From positions 1 through 28,704 of the forward strand of contig VZDP01000010.1 of the NCBI GenBank assembly GCA_009756935.1: a stretch of DNA of 28,704 bases, given 5' to 3'. The notes under the pieces were generated by a model. It was not told where the DNA came from. It did no database searches and worked only from the letters and a program-made list of their open reading frames with translations. Positions 1 to 8,931 of this stretch are shown in pieces (position 1 is the stretch's first letter; each line of letters begins with the position of its first letter). The position numbers were made by a program, and so were the translations under genes. The stretch is from Mesomycoplasma ovipneumoniae (GTDB lineage Bacteria; Bacillota_I; Bacilli_A; Mycoplasmatales; Metamycoplasmataceae).

Positions 1-338
1 GGCGGAACCTGTAATTCTAGCTGCTCTAATTCTAGCAATTTGGACTCGAGCGCTGTTTTTGTGACTCAAGTTGCGGATTTACAGGCAAAAATTTCCCCAT
101 CTATATCAAAAGTTGTTGAATAAAAACCAAAATTGACTTGGGCAATGTAAGTTTTGTTTTCTTGATCTAAATAAGGCAATAATTTTGTATCATCATCAGT
201 AGCGACTAATAACAAACCAGATGCAAAAGGATCAAGAGTTCCTGAGTGACCTGCTTTTTTGATTGAGTTTATTTTTGCTCATTTTCTTAAAAAAGTCGCA
301 GAACTAATATTTTTTGGCTTATAAAGGAATGTAACCAT
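1..338 (-). CDS. truB: tRNA pseudouridine synthase B, 5' part (runs off the window)
   Basis: TruB isomerises U55 to pseudouridine in the T-loop of tRNAs. The visible 112 residues begin MVTFLYKPKN and contain the family's motif around the catalytic aspartate, GHSGTLDPFASGLLL, followed by the K-TY-A strand (QENKTYIAQVNFG) and a DIDGE segment. Two tryptophans are encoded by TGA, in FLRKWAK and SATWVTK. The C-terminal part lies beyond base 1. The start is the first ATG of the frame and lies about 40 bases downstream of the tRNA-Leu gene on the transcribed strand. Family assignment is firm; length and integrity cannot be judged. Confidence 0.95.
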
Positions 339-380
339 TATTATAAAAATAAAAAAATCAACTAAAAGTTGATCTTAAGC

Positions 381-464
381 TGGTGCGCAAGAAGGGACTT
401 GAACCCTTACGCCCGAAGGCACTAGAGCCTAAATCTAGCGTGTCTGCCATTTCACCACTTGCGC
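381..464 (-). tRNA. tRNA-Leu (anticodon TAG)
   Basis: An 84-nt cloverleaf with 7-bp acceptor stem GCGCAAG/CTTGCGC, an extra variable arm typical of class II leucine tRNAs, T-loop TTCAAGT and genome-encoded CCA. The anticodon loop TTTAGGC gives UAG. It is the last tRNA of a five-gene cluster. Confidence 0.95.
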
Positions 465-493
465 GCATAACTTAGAAACTCTATCTAAAAAGA

Positions 494-569
494 TGGTGCC
501 ACTTATAGGAATCGAACCTACGACCTTTCGCTTACAAGGCGACTGCTCTGCCTGCTGAGCTAAAGTGGC
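494..569 (-). tRNA. tRNA-Thr (anticodon TGT)
   Basis: A 76-nt cloverleaf with acceptor GCCACTT/AAGTGGC, T-loop TTCGATT and encoded CCA. The anticodon loop CTTGTAA gives UGU. It lies 3 bases from the tRNA-Val gene, so co-transcription and processing from one precursor are likely. Confidence 0.95.
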
Positions 570-572
570 TAA

Positions 573-648
573 TGGTGGAAGATAAGGGACTTGAACCCCT
601 GACCTTCGCCTTGTAAGGGCGTTGCTCTCCCAGCTGAGCTAATCTTCC
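573..648 (-). tRNA. tRNA-Val (anticodon TAC)
   Basis: A 76-nt cloverleaf with acceptor GGAAGAT/ATCTTCC, T-loop TTCAAGT and encoded CCA. The anticodon loop CTTACAA gives UAC. It is the central member of the cluster. Confidence 0.95.
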
Positions 649-654
649 AATCTT

Positions 655-730
655 TGGTGACCCGTACGGGACTCGAACCCGTGAATCCATGGATGAAAAC
701 CATGTGTGTTAACCGCTTCACCAACGGGCC
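655..730 (-). tRNA. tRNA-Glu (anticodon TTC)
   Basis: A 76-nt cloverleaf with acceptor GGCCCGT paired to ACGGGTC (one G-U pair), T-loop TTCGAGT and encoded CCA. The anticodon loop TTTTCAT gives UUC. Confidence 0.95.
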
Positions 731-732
731 AA

Positions 733-807
733 TGGCGCCGATTGCGGGGATCGAACCTGCGACCAACTGGTTAACAGCCAGCTGCTCTACCGCTGAGCTA
801 AATCGGC
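733..807 (-). tRNA. tRNA-Asn (anticodon GTT)
   Basis: A 75-nt cloverleaf with acceptor GCCGATT/AATCGGC, discriminator G, T-loop TTCGATC and encoded CCA. The anticodon loop CTGTTAA gives GUU. It is the first gene of the cluster, about 70 bases after the stop codon of rpmF. Confidence 0.95.
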
Positions 808-879
808 AAAATAAAACCAAAAGTAATTATACTATAAAATTTTATTTTAACAAGAAAATTTTTAAAATTTTTTTTCTTG

Positions 880-1077
880 TTAATGTTTATCATTGATTGC
901 TTGGAAATTTATAACTTTACGATTCTTATAAAATCCACAAAATTGACAAACATGATGTTGTAATTGTTTATTAGAACAATTGCTGCAATTCACAAGGTTT
1001 GGCAATTTTAATGCTGAATGAGAATTTCGCTTATGTTTTCTTTGTTTGGAGGTTTTTCGTTTCGGAACTATAGCCAT
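880..1077 (-). CDS. rpmF: 50S ribosomal protein L32
   Basis: A 65-aa basic protein of the large ribosomal subunit. It begins MAIVPKRKTSKQRKHKRN, the usual L32 opening, and carries two CxxC pairs (Cys31/Cys34 and Cys44/Cys47) that form the zinc ribbon of the C+ form. Length is normal for bacteria. The ATG follows an AAAGGA Shine-Dalgarno. It lies 25 bases after the stop of the PheT-like gene and just before the tRNA cluster, all in the same direction. Confidence 0.96.
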   Translation of the reverse strand: MAIVPKRKTSKQRKHKRNSHSALKLPNLVNCSNCSNKQLQHHVCQFCGFYKNRKVINFQAINDKH

Positions 1078-1102
1078 TTTTTTCCTTTAAAAATAGAAGA
1101 AA

Positions 1103-3832
1103 TTATTTATAAAATTTATCTATTTCCTGACAAACCTTGTCAGTTCCAGTTACTCTGTAAGTAATTTTCTGGCGATTATTAATTATAACATAATCTTTTA
1201 ATTTTATTGAAAAAATTTCTGGAATTTTTTTAATAACGTCTAAATAAGTGTCAGGAATATCATTTTTATCTAAAGATAGCGTAATATCTCGATATTTAAG
1301 TTGCGAATTATCATATGGCTCGAACTTAACAAGTTTATTTTTATGTTCAAGATCAATTTTTGAAACGATTATTTCAAGAAAATTGATGTTTTGGTAGTCA
1401 TATTTTTCACTTATTTGTCCAACTCAGCCAACTAAAGTATTATTTCAATAAATAAATTGGGACACTGAAGGATTTAGAAATTCAGATTTGGCCGGCTTAA
1501 AACTAAAGTTATCACTGTATAAAATTTTTAAATGATCTTTTAGAGTTTCAAGATTATAAACTGTCGAAGCCATGGCAAAAACTTGATGTTTCTCGGAGAC
1601 ACTACCTGTTTCATAAAGACTAATATCAATCATTTTTCGCTTAACATTATATTTTACAATTTTTGCTAACTGTCAGGCGAGTGAATATCTAATTGTTGTG
1701 TGTTCTTGGGATGTATAAGTTGTTAAGGTTTGAGTTTTTAAATTTAATGGATTAAAATTTTCTGACTGAGAAATTAAAAGGAACGAATTAGCTTCAAAAT
1801 AACCTAAAGTTTTTAGTTGAATTGGTTTTGGATCAACAACAGAAATTGATCGCTCTACTTTAGCTAATTTTTTGTTTCCTAATTTTTCAAGTCCGTAAAA
1901 TCTAAGAAAATCAGCGGAATAATCGGCAAAAAATTCAATGTCAACACGATAAAACGGTGCTAAAAAACTGTCAGAATTAAAATTATAATAGATTTTCTGA
2001 AGAATTGAGTTAATTTTTTCAAAATCTTTTTGCTCAAGTTCAATTCCTAAAATATTTTGGACTTCTTCAAGTCCAAAATTAATGCTAGGTCTTTGGTCAA
2101 ATTGATTTTTGTCAAAATTAATTGGTGCAGAAAAATTAATTCCGTGTTTTTCAAGGAAAAATTCTAGAAAAATAAAGCTTAAAAGTGTTGTTCCTTGACT
2201 GTAATTTTTTGCCAATTGTCTTGCTGAGGGACTGCTTAAATTAAAATTATGATTAATTTGCCTAATTTTTGCTGAGTCAAATTTAGGCATTATTAAGTAT
2301 AAATTTTGATCTTTTTCTATTGGTTTTTGGAATATTTCCGGAATTAGTATTAATTCATCATTGTTTCAAAATTGAAAAGTAGCAAATGAGTCTTGAATTT
2401 CAGGTAATTTTGTTTCTTGATAAGTTAATTTAATTTGGTTTTGATCTTTATTTGTTTGTAAAAAATAAGATGGCTGACCTGTGTAAATTAAGACAAAATT
2501 AGCAAAATTTTGGTTTAAATCAGCAATTTTAACACCTGATTTTAAAAGTAAAAAAATATCTACTAAGCCAAGATTAGGAACTTTTTCAATCTCAATAGCA
2601 GCAACTTTTGACTCATTTTTTTTAGTAATAATTTCTAAATTTGATTTACTTTTGCTGTCAAAATTTAGTTTGTCAAACTCCAAATCCAATTTTGTGCCAA
2701 AAAAAGCAGCAAGTTCAATTGCTATTACTAAATAAGAATTTGCATCAGGCCTGTTTCATAAAAGTTTGATATCTAAAATTAGGTCAGATAATTCTAAAAT
2801 TTCAAGCGGATTTTGTTTTAGATCAAAAATTGGATCAAAAACAAGCACTCCTTGGTCTAGTTCTGGACTTAAAAGTTTAGTGCTAAAACCTAATTCACTA
2901 GCTGAAACTAGCATTCCTTCAGAAATGTGACCGCGTAATTTTTTAGCTTCAAAAGTTATTTTTCCATTTGTTGAACCAGGAACAAAAGCTAAAACTTGCT
3001 TGTCTTTTTGGACATTTTTTGCTGCAGTTTGAATTTGTCTTATTTTGTCGTCAAATTGAACTTGATTCTGTTTTGCTTTGAGTTCTAAATTTGCTTTTCT
3101 TTTTTTATATAAGTCAGTTTGTAACTGTTTGGTTTCAGTGTAATTTTTTTTAGCCAAAGCCGATTTTTTTAAAAGTTCTTCTTGTTTTTGTTTGATTTGC
3201 TGATAAAAATTGACAAAAAAATCACTTTTTAGTTTGGATTGAACTAAGAATTTTTTGCCGTCTTTATCAAGCAATTGGTTAATTTTGTTTAGATCAAAGT
3301 CAAAATCTTGGTATTTTCTAACATAATTTAGGCAGACTTGGAAAATGAAGTGCTTTTTTATTAAGTCAACTTCAGATTCTAAGGTTGATTTTTTTGTTCT
3401 TTCAAATAATTCAACTTTAACCTGCAGGCTATCTTCTGTTTGGTTGAGTGATTTTGAAAAATCCTTAAATCAACTGCGAAGATTTTTAAGCTCTTTTTGG
3501 ATTTTTTTAATTTCAAAGCTGAGCAATTTTTCAACTGAAACTGCAAAATTAAGCTTAATATAAGCGTCTTTGAGAACTTTTAGCTCATTTTTAAAGGCGA
3601 TTTTTTGACTATGCAATTCGCGCTTTAGATTGTCGCGAATTGTTTGCCTGGCCCGTAAAAATAGCTCTTTTTCAATGTTTTCTTGAATTTTGATCTTATC
3701 TAAAAATCTTGAGTGAGTAATTTTTGCACTATGATAATAAGATTTTAGCGTTTTAGCCTCAATATCAATAATCGTGTCAAATTTCTTGCCATAATAATTA
3801 TAGAGTTGTAATTTATGCATTAAAACCGCCAT
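1103..3832 (-). CDS. pheT: Divergent phenylalanyl-tRNA synthetase beta subunit with coiled-coil N-terminus and eroded editing domain
   Basis: A 909-aa frame that is continuous when TGA is read as Trp. The beta subunit joins PheS to charge tRNA-Phe. From about residue 280 it follows PheT: LRGHISEGMLVSASELGF (about 299-316) matches the end of the tRNA-binding OB domain, NRPDANSYLVIAIELAAFFG (about 360) matches the NRPDCLS..GIARE motif, a B5-like segment with YRVDIEFFADY sits near 628, and the C-terminus has the SRDI-like strand of the FDX-ACB domain. Two departures are visible. The first 275 or so residues are lysine- and glutamate-rich helices with coiled-coil character instead of the normal B1 and early OB sequence. 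The B3/B4 editing region reads GQPSYF where the family has GQPxHAF. PheS is not in the window. The frame overlaps the upstream membrane-protein gene; a second ATG at 3820 is an equally possible start. Confidence 0.82.
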
Positions 3833-4319
3833 TTGCTAATTTGTATTTTGTAATAATTCGTTTAAGTCGGTAAATGTAGACTGAATAAATCAACACAAGA
3901 ACAATCAACCCACAAAAAATAGAGATAAAAATTCCGCTTATTAATTCAGCACTATTTAATTTTTCAGCTCCTTGAAAATAAGGATAGCCGGCCATTGAAC
4001 CAAAGATAAAAATCCAAAAAAAGTAGAATAAATAGCCAATTTTTACTTTTGAATAAGCCAAAAAAAGGTAGACTCCAAAGAAAATCACAAATAAATTTGT
4101 CCCAATATAAGCACTTAATTTTCCGGCTGCTAAATTTGAGGCTAAAATTTCACGCTGATCTTCCAGATTTGTTTTATTTATTTGGTCTAAATGTGTCCCA
4201 AAAACAAAAGGGATTAAAATTCAACTAATAAGTGCAATTGACAAAAAAGCACTTAAACTAATTAGCAAATAAAAATGTGACTTTGGGATGTTGATCTTAA
4301 ATTTAAAAACAGGCCCCAT
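3813..4319 (-). CDS. Small membrane protein, four predicted helices
   Basis: A 168-aa protein beginning MGPVFKFKINIPKSHFY. Hydrophobic stretches lie at roughly residues 16-38, 72-86, 90-108 and 125-147, so it should be an integral membrane protein with about four helices and a basic cytoplasmic tail ending NGGFNA. No family is recognised. Its 3' end overlaps the first codons of the PheT-like gene, so the two are probably translated together. Two bases upstream of its ATG is a stop codon in another frame, which hints that a third gene once preceded it (see the fragment at 4322-4441). Confidence 0.75.
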
Positions 4320-4321
4320 TT

Positions 4322-4441
4322 TTAACTAAAATTTACAATAACCCTGCTAGTTCCTTGGTTTGCAAGAAGAATTTTTTTGTAGTATTCAATTGCAACTTTG
4401 TCAAAAAATATTTTGGCAAAATCTTCTTCGTTTTTAATTTT
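4322..4441 (-). pseudogene. Possible C-terminal remnant of a lost gene, out of frame with the truncated B1 gene
   Basis: After the sequence shared by all B genes stops (around 4440), B1 continues in frame for only about 35 unrelated residues. The neighbouring frame reads an ordinary-looking peptide (KNEEDFAKIFFDKVAIEYY, then KKILLANQGTSRVIVNFS) and stops two bases before the membrane-protein ATG. That spacing is typical of an operon neighbour. I infer that the B1 3' end recombined into the end of an older gene. The stretch is short, so chance is not excluded. Confidence 0.3.
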
Positions 4442-5556
4442 GCCCAACTTGGTAAAATAAAATAATCAGGTTCAGCAAGATTGACATTCTCAGTGTCCAT
4501 ATGATATCTAGGACCAAATAAAATTTGCAACAAATAGATAAATTCAATTTTATTTGTTCATTTATTCAAATTATCATAATAAAATTGGCCTAATTTATCA
4601 AAAAGGTTGATGCAAAATTTTCGATATTCAAGACCGAATTTATCAAATCAACTAAGAATAAATTTATCCCGGTTTTCAATGTTTAGATCAAGCCTTTTAA
4701 TCCCGTATTTTTCAAATTTTTTAAGCAAATTTTCATAAGTTTCAAAAGTAAATACATTTTGAATTGGTTGAATTTGGGTTTTTTCGCCAAAATTATAATT
4801 CTCTTTTAGCAACAAATTGTAGATATTTTCCACGTTTTGTCCTAAATATGGTTTGTTTATATCTACAAATTTTGAATTGTATTCGTATCTTTTTGATAAA
4901 AAATCAAAGATTTTTTCCCGATAATTTCATAAATTTTTTGGCTTTGCATAAGGAACGCTTTCTTTGATTTCCTTAATTATCATACTTTCAATTTTTTTTA
5001 GTTCGTCTTTTGATTTGAACATTTTTTGAAAAACTGCAGGAAAGGAAATTGAAAATTCACATTTTTCTGTATCACCAAAATTTTCAAAACCAACGATTAC
5101 CGATCTAAAGCCTTTAGTGTCATAGGCCGAGTCCGAAAAATAGGGTTCTCATTCACACTCATCGCTTAGATTTTCTTTTTTTCGACAATAATCTTCATCA
5201 CCTCATCTACGGGACAAACACCTAATTTCATCATAAAAATCAAAGTCATGCAGTTTTTTCAAAAAAAAGACTGTTTTTGGGATATCTTCTAGTCTTAAAT
5301 TATAAACATAATCATCACGTTTGTAATCTAAGCCAATAATAGTTTCAATTGGATTGTGCACAACCGAGCAAAAATCCATGACATAGACTCATAAAAAGTC
5401 TGGAATTGCTTCATATTTTTCATAGGGATCACAGGGTAAAACATTATCAGAAAATATGTGTTTAACTGAGCAATAAGTTTTAAAATCAATTTCTAAATAT
5501 TTTAGTTCTTTTAACTGTTTTCTTGATTTAGACATCAAATCTAATTGGTTTTTCAT
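4333..5556 (-). CDS. Cassette gene B, copy 1 (C-terminally truncated)
   Basis: A 407-aa member of the four-copy B family, function unknown, with no signal peptide or membrane segment seen. It starts MKNQLDLMSKSRKQLKEL, matching the start of B2-B4; an AAAAGG precedes this ATG, and an upstream in-frame ATG at 5586 is less likely. Residues after about 165 contain the core shared by all copies (AKPKNL through NRDKFILSW). The homology stops at LPSWAKLK, about 190 residues short of the other copies, and is replaced by a lysine/leucine-rich tail. Its N-terminal region is closest to B4 (both have KELKYLEID, DFCSV/DSCAV and SRRW segments). The A gene normally overlapping its start is only a remnant here. 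Probably a decaying copy. Confidence 0.7.
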
Positions 5557-5658
5557 ATAAAAATCTACCTTTTCAATATTTAACATTTTTATTATTACTA
5601 TACTGATTTATAAAAAAGAAGGTTTTTCAACCCATGCTTGATTTTGAAATTCTCTAAA

Positions 5659-6093
5659 TTAAACAACATCACCTTTAAATTTTAGTTTTGGTACGCCTTT
5701 TTCAAAATAGAGCTCAGCTTTTTTGTTAACTAATTCAAGTGAAGAACTATTTAAAATTACCTGACCATCTTTATTAATTTGAATTTCAATATCATTTAAA
5801 TTAGGAGAGTCTGAATTAGTACTTGTTTTGTTTAGGCGTGTTTGGTTATTCTTAATATTTGCATTAATAACAAGCGAATTTTGTTGGTTTTTGGCTGAAA
5901 CAATTTGAACTAGATCATCAAAATTTACCGGTTTTTTTGAATTTGATAGATCTATATCACGAGTTTCAAGTTTAAAATCTGAATAGCTTTTTGTATTTTG
6001 AAAATGTCAAAGCGGCCCAAAAACACTTAGTGTAAGTGAAGTGAAAGCGACAATATTAGTGATAAACTTAAAAAACTTTAACTTTTTCTTCAT
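5659..6093 (-). pseudogene. Cassette gene A, copy 1 (N-terminal remnant)
   Basis: A 144-aa frame almost identical to the first 145 residues of A3 and A4: MKKKLKFF, a hydrophobic export or anchor segment at about 8-29, and the segment NSDSPNLNDIEIQIN. At the codons that read TTT GAC in A3, this copy has GTT TAA, a nonsense change. Another 16 codons of A-like sequence (REFQNQAWVEKP) follow before a second stop. The remaining 330 or so codons are deleted and the sequence joins directly to B1. A promoter and an AAAAAGGA ribosome site are still present, so a short peptide may be made. Confidence 0.75.
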
Positions 6094-6138
6094 GTTTTTT
6101 CCTTTTTTTATATACAATATTAATTCTTTATTTTTTTA

Positions 6139-6144
6139 ATTATA
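6139..6144 (-). promoter_or_regulatory. -10 box of cassette unit 1
   Basis: TATAAT on the minus strand, 46 bases upstream of the A1 ATG, at the same distance as the -10 of unit 3. It lacks the TG extension seen in units 3 and 4. No clear -35 box. Confidence 0.5.
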
Positions 6145-6315
6145 CTATATATTAAAAATTTTTTAGGAAAAATACCTAAAAAATTGTTTTTTAAAAGAAT
6201 AAGTTATTATGTTAATCAATCGCTAAAAATAAACTGCACTAAAATTCAGGCATATTTTCCTGAGTTTCCCAGTTTGATGGCAAAAATTCACTTTTTAGTG
6301 AATATAAATATGCAA

Positions 6316-6341
6316 AAATACCCGGTAAATCCGGGTTTTTT
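6316..6341 (+). terminator. Rho-independent terminator-like hairpin
   Basis: The stem ACCCGG / CCGGGT closes a five-base TAAAT loop and is followed by six T on the plus strand; upstream A residues make it plausible in both directions. It is one of the few GC-rich stems in the region. No intact gene reads directly into it, so it may belong to the element or end minus-strand transcripts from unit 2. Confidence 0.65.
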
Positions 6342-6403
6342 GACGCTAAAATCTTAATTTTTATTATTTTAAAATTAACCTTTTGCAAAAAAAAAAAAAA
6401 TGC

Positions 6404-6431
6404 TTGGTCTAAAATAAAATTATGTTATAAT
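6404..6431 (+). promoter_or_regulatory. Extended -10 promoter next to a poly-A tract (left copy)
   Basis: TTGGTC at 6404-6409, a 16-base spacer, then TG-T-TATAAT with the hexamer at 6426-6431. The A14 tract ends three bases before the -35. Length changes in such a tract could change promoter strength. The same arrangement with 19 A occurs in the right copy. Confidence 0.6.
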
Positions 6432-6488
6432 AAATCTCACTAAGAATAAATTAATAAATTTTGATATTGAATTAAGGGGGAATTAGTT

Positions 6489-6503
6489 ATGTTTTTGCCA
6501 TAA
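6489..6503 (+). CDS. Possible leader peptide MFLP
   Basis: ATG followed by three codons and TAA, placed eight bases after AAGGGGG, the strongest Shine-Dalgarno-like sequence in this region. The right copy keeps the same length and start but encodes MFFV through different bases, which suggests the tiny frame is retained. It lies just upstream of the first of three hairpins, as an attenuator leader peptide would. Translation is not proven. Confidence 0.35.
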   Translation: MFLP

Positions 6504-6788
6504 AAAAATCAGAAAATGCGAATTATCCATTATATTTTTAAATATGATGGAATGCCTTAAATTTAACCGTTTAGAAATCTATAAATTTAGGGCTTTTGGT
6601 TATTGTTCTTTCAAAACTTCATATATTTTTTTAGGCTCAATGTAAATAAAAACGAGTTTTCTATTTGCATTGAGTTTAAATAGTAGTTGTATTTTTTTAT
6701 GATTTTTGTTAGTGTTTTAAACTAAAAAAGGTAGTTTAAAAATTTTATAATTTTGCTTTTTAAGTTAAAATTTTAGCTTTTTTAGTTT

Positions 6789-6933
6789 AAATTATTTGCA
6801 AAAATTAAGACAAAGGGTTGAATTTAACACTTTAGATCAGCAAATGATATTTAAAAATCGCGATGGTGTTCCTAGTGATCCAAATATTTGAAATAGGTAT
6901 GATTTTTACTTTGATATCTTAATAAATCAGTAA
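6789..6933 (+). pseudogene. C-terminal remnant of an unidentified gene
   Basis: Immediately after the repeated module, a plus-strand frame reads LQKLRQRVEFNTLDQQMIF, then KNRDGVPSDPNIWNRYDFYF, and ends DILINQ-TAA. It uses a TGA tryptophan and has normal composition. There is no start or upstream domain. It sits close to the right inverted repeat of the candidate element, where a transposase C-terminus would be expected, but I do not recognise the family. Confidence 0.35.
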
Positions 6934-7026
6934 AAAAATTGTAATTAACTTTTACCAAAAAACTTAAAAAAGTGCCTAAAACCGATACTTTTTTAAAATT
7001 ATCTTATCAAACTGGGAAACTCGGGA

Positions 7027-7158
7027 GGAACATTTTTGCAAGTAGACATAAATTCAACTGACAAAATTTCTATTTTTAAATAAATATGAATTTAAAAATA
7101 GGTTAAAAATAAAGCTAAATCTTTTGTCATTAAATTTATTAATTAACAAAAAGATCTA
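7027..7158 (-). repeat. Cassette 3' flanking repeat, copy after B2
   Basis: About 130 bases following the B2 stop codon are nearly identical to 9098-9234 after B3, and a diverged version follows B4. This is non-coding and AT-rich and shows that the duplicated unit includes sequence beyond the B gene. Confidence 0.7.
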
Positions 7159-8931
7159 CTATTTCCCTTCTATCTCAATAAATTTTTTGCTTTTATAACC
7201 ACGAAAATCTACTCTTGCAATTTCATCATAATATTCAGTTCAATCATCAGAATCTCAAGAAAAGAGAGGGTGTTCTTGTAAAATTAATTCTTTTTCTTGT
7301 TGGCTATATAAATTAGTATTTTCTAGAAAGTCTGTAAAATACTCAAATTCATGGTCTGTTCCTTTTAGAAATTTATTCAAGGCATCCCGATATAAAATTA
7401 ATTCTTCCATAGATGATCCAATCACATTTTTAGTTAAATTATTTTGCCTTGGTGATCTAGAAACAAAGAACGCCGGATCCTTGCCATCACGCAGAAAAAT
7501 ATCTTGTTCAAGTTTGACTAATTTTTGTTTGAAATAATATTTTAAAATTTCGTATTTACCTTGATAAATATCATCATATAAATTTGAATGGCCAAATCAG
7601 TAATAAATTTTTTGACCATCAACATTCAATAAAATGAAATTTTTTAATGCAATTGGCAAAATTCATGCATCGCCAGCTCCATAGGCGGAGTAGTAATATG
7701 GTTGAAATCAAAAAACTGGCTTTTTTGAGTCAAATTGGGAAATTATTTCATCAAAAAGTCCATATTCTTGCCCGCCAAAGTAAAAAATTTCGAAATTTTC
7801 AAGTTTTAATTTTGCTCAGCTTGGCAGAATATAAAAATCAGGTTTATCGGGATAAAAATCTAGATCTTCAATTCAATATTTAGGACCAAATAAAATTTGC
7901 AACAAATAGATTAATTCGATTTTATTTGTCCAATTATTCGCATGATCATAATAAGTTTGGCCGTCTTTACCAAAAAGTTCGATGCAATACTTTCGATATT
8001 CTGGACCAAATTTATCAAATCAACTAAGAATAAATTTATCGCGATTTTCAATGTTTAAATTAAGCTTTTTAATCCCGTATTTTTCAAATTTTTTAAGCAA
8101 ATTTTCATAAGTTTCAAAAGTAAATACATTTTGAATTGGTTCGATTTGGGTTTTTTCGCCAAAATTATAATTCTCTTTTAATAACAAATTGTAGATATTT
8201 TCTACATTTTGTCCTAAATATGCTTTATTTATATCTACAAACTTTGAATCATATTCATATCTATTTGATAAAAAATCAAAGATTTTTTCGTGGTAATTTG
8301 CTAAATTTTTTGGCTTTGCATAAGGAACACTTTCCTGAATTTCCTTAATAATTAAAGCTTCAATTTCTCTTAATTCGGTTTTTGATTTAAATATTTTTCA
8401 AAAAATAGCCGGATAAGAGATTGAAAATTCGCATTTTTCAATATCATCAAAGTTTTCAAAGACAACAACAACTTCTTCAAAACCTTTACCATCGTGTAAA
8501 GCATATGAAGAATAAAGTTCAGAGATAGAATCAACATTTTCTTTTCCATTTTTATCACAATATTCATTGTCGGCTCAACCGCCAATTAAACACCTAATAT
8601 CATTATAAAAACCAAATTTATTGAGTTTTTTGGAAAAAAACGCACTTTTTGGGATATCTTCTAGTTTTAAATTATAAACATAATCTTCTTGTTTATAATT
8701 TAAGCTAATAATTCTTTCAATTGGATTAGGATTGAAGCCGTCGGAAAGGTAATTGTATAAAAAAATTGGAAATGGAAAATCATCATCATCATATTTACAA
8801 TCAAGCGATAATTTAACATCATTCACAATCATGTTTCGAATTGAACAACGACTTTTAATATTAATTTCTATATATTTTAGTTTAATTAATTGTTTTTTTG
8901 CCTTGGTTACTAAATCTAATTGCTTCTCCAT
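7159..8931 (-). CDS. Cassette gene B, copy 2 (full length)
   Basis: A 590-aa protein of unknown function. It is continuous with TGA as Trp (for example in ILFGPKYWIED and SWAKLKLENF) and ends EIEGK-TAG. The start MEKQLDLVTKAKKQL is chosen because all four copies begin here and AAAAGG precedes it. No signal peptide, membrane helix or nucleotide-binding motif is visible; aromatic residues are frequent (YFGGQEYGLFDEI, KIYYWFGHSNLYDDIYQGKY). Its nearest relative is B3, with near-identity outside parts of the N-terminal 140 residues. The matching A gene survives only as a 3' fragment, whose end overlaps this start by 50 bases, so expression probably depends on read-through from unit 3 or on unknown promoters. 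Confidence 0.8.

Larger units (their letters stand above)
6387..6788 (+). repeat. Left copy of 400-bp inverted repeat (promoter, mini-ORF and hairpin module)
   Basis: Over about 400 bases this is the near-exact reverse complement of 23324-23753, with only scattered substitutions and one 25-base indel. It starts with 14 A (6387-6400), then an extended -10 promoter, a mini-ORF, and three stem-loops: 6527-6550, 6555-6592 (11-bp stem) and 6636-6674 (about 16 bp, one mismatch). It points towards the interior of the 17-kb interval. It could be a small structured RNA gene or the leader of an operon. No match to a known RNA family is claimed. Confidence 0.7.
6259..7025. mobile_element. Candidate 767-bp element bounded by 20-bp inverted repeats
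   Basis: The left end CCTGAGTTTCCCAGTTTGAT (6259-6278) is matched by the reverse complement of 7006-7025, CCCGAGTTTCCCAGTTTGAT, at 19 of 20 positions. Between them are a terminator-like hairpin, the left copy of the 400-bp inverted repeat, and a broken plus-strand reading frame ending near the right end. This resembles a decayed insertion sequence or a small non-autonomous element, but no transposase motif is readable and no target duplication is obvious. The surrounding stretch 6094-7158 carries no intact gene. Confidence 0.45.

Noticed and set aside
569..896. Open frames on both strands across the tRNA cluster
   Set aside because: They run straight through cloverleaf tRNA genes and have no protein-like composition or ribosome sites.
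6387..6788. CRISPR array or tandem repeat locus near 6.4 or 23.5 kb
   Set aside because: There are only two copies in inverted orientation 17 kb apart and no regular repeat-spacer structure anywhere in the window.
7647..8585. Plus-strand and alternative minus-strand frames inside B2 (and equivalents in B1, B4)
   Set aside because: They recur only because the B gene sequence recurs; the TGA=Trp B frame runs unbroken through them.
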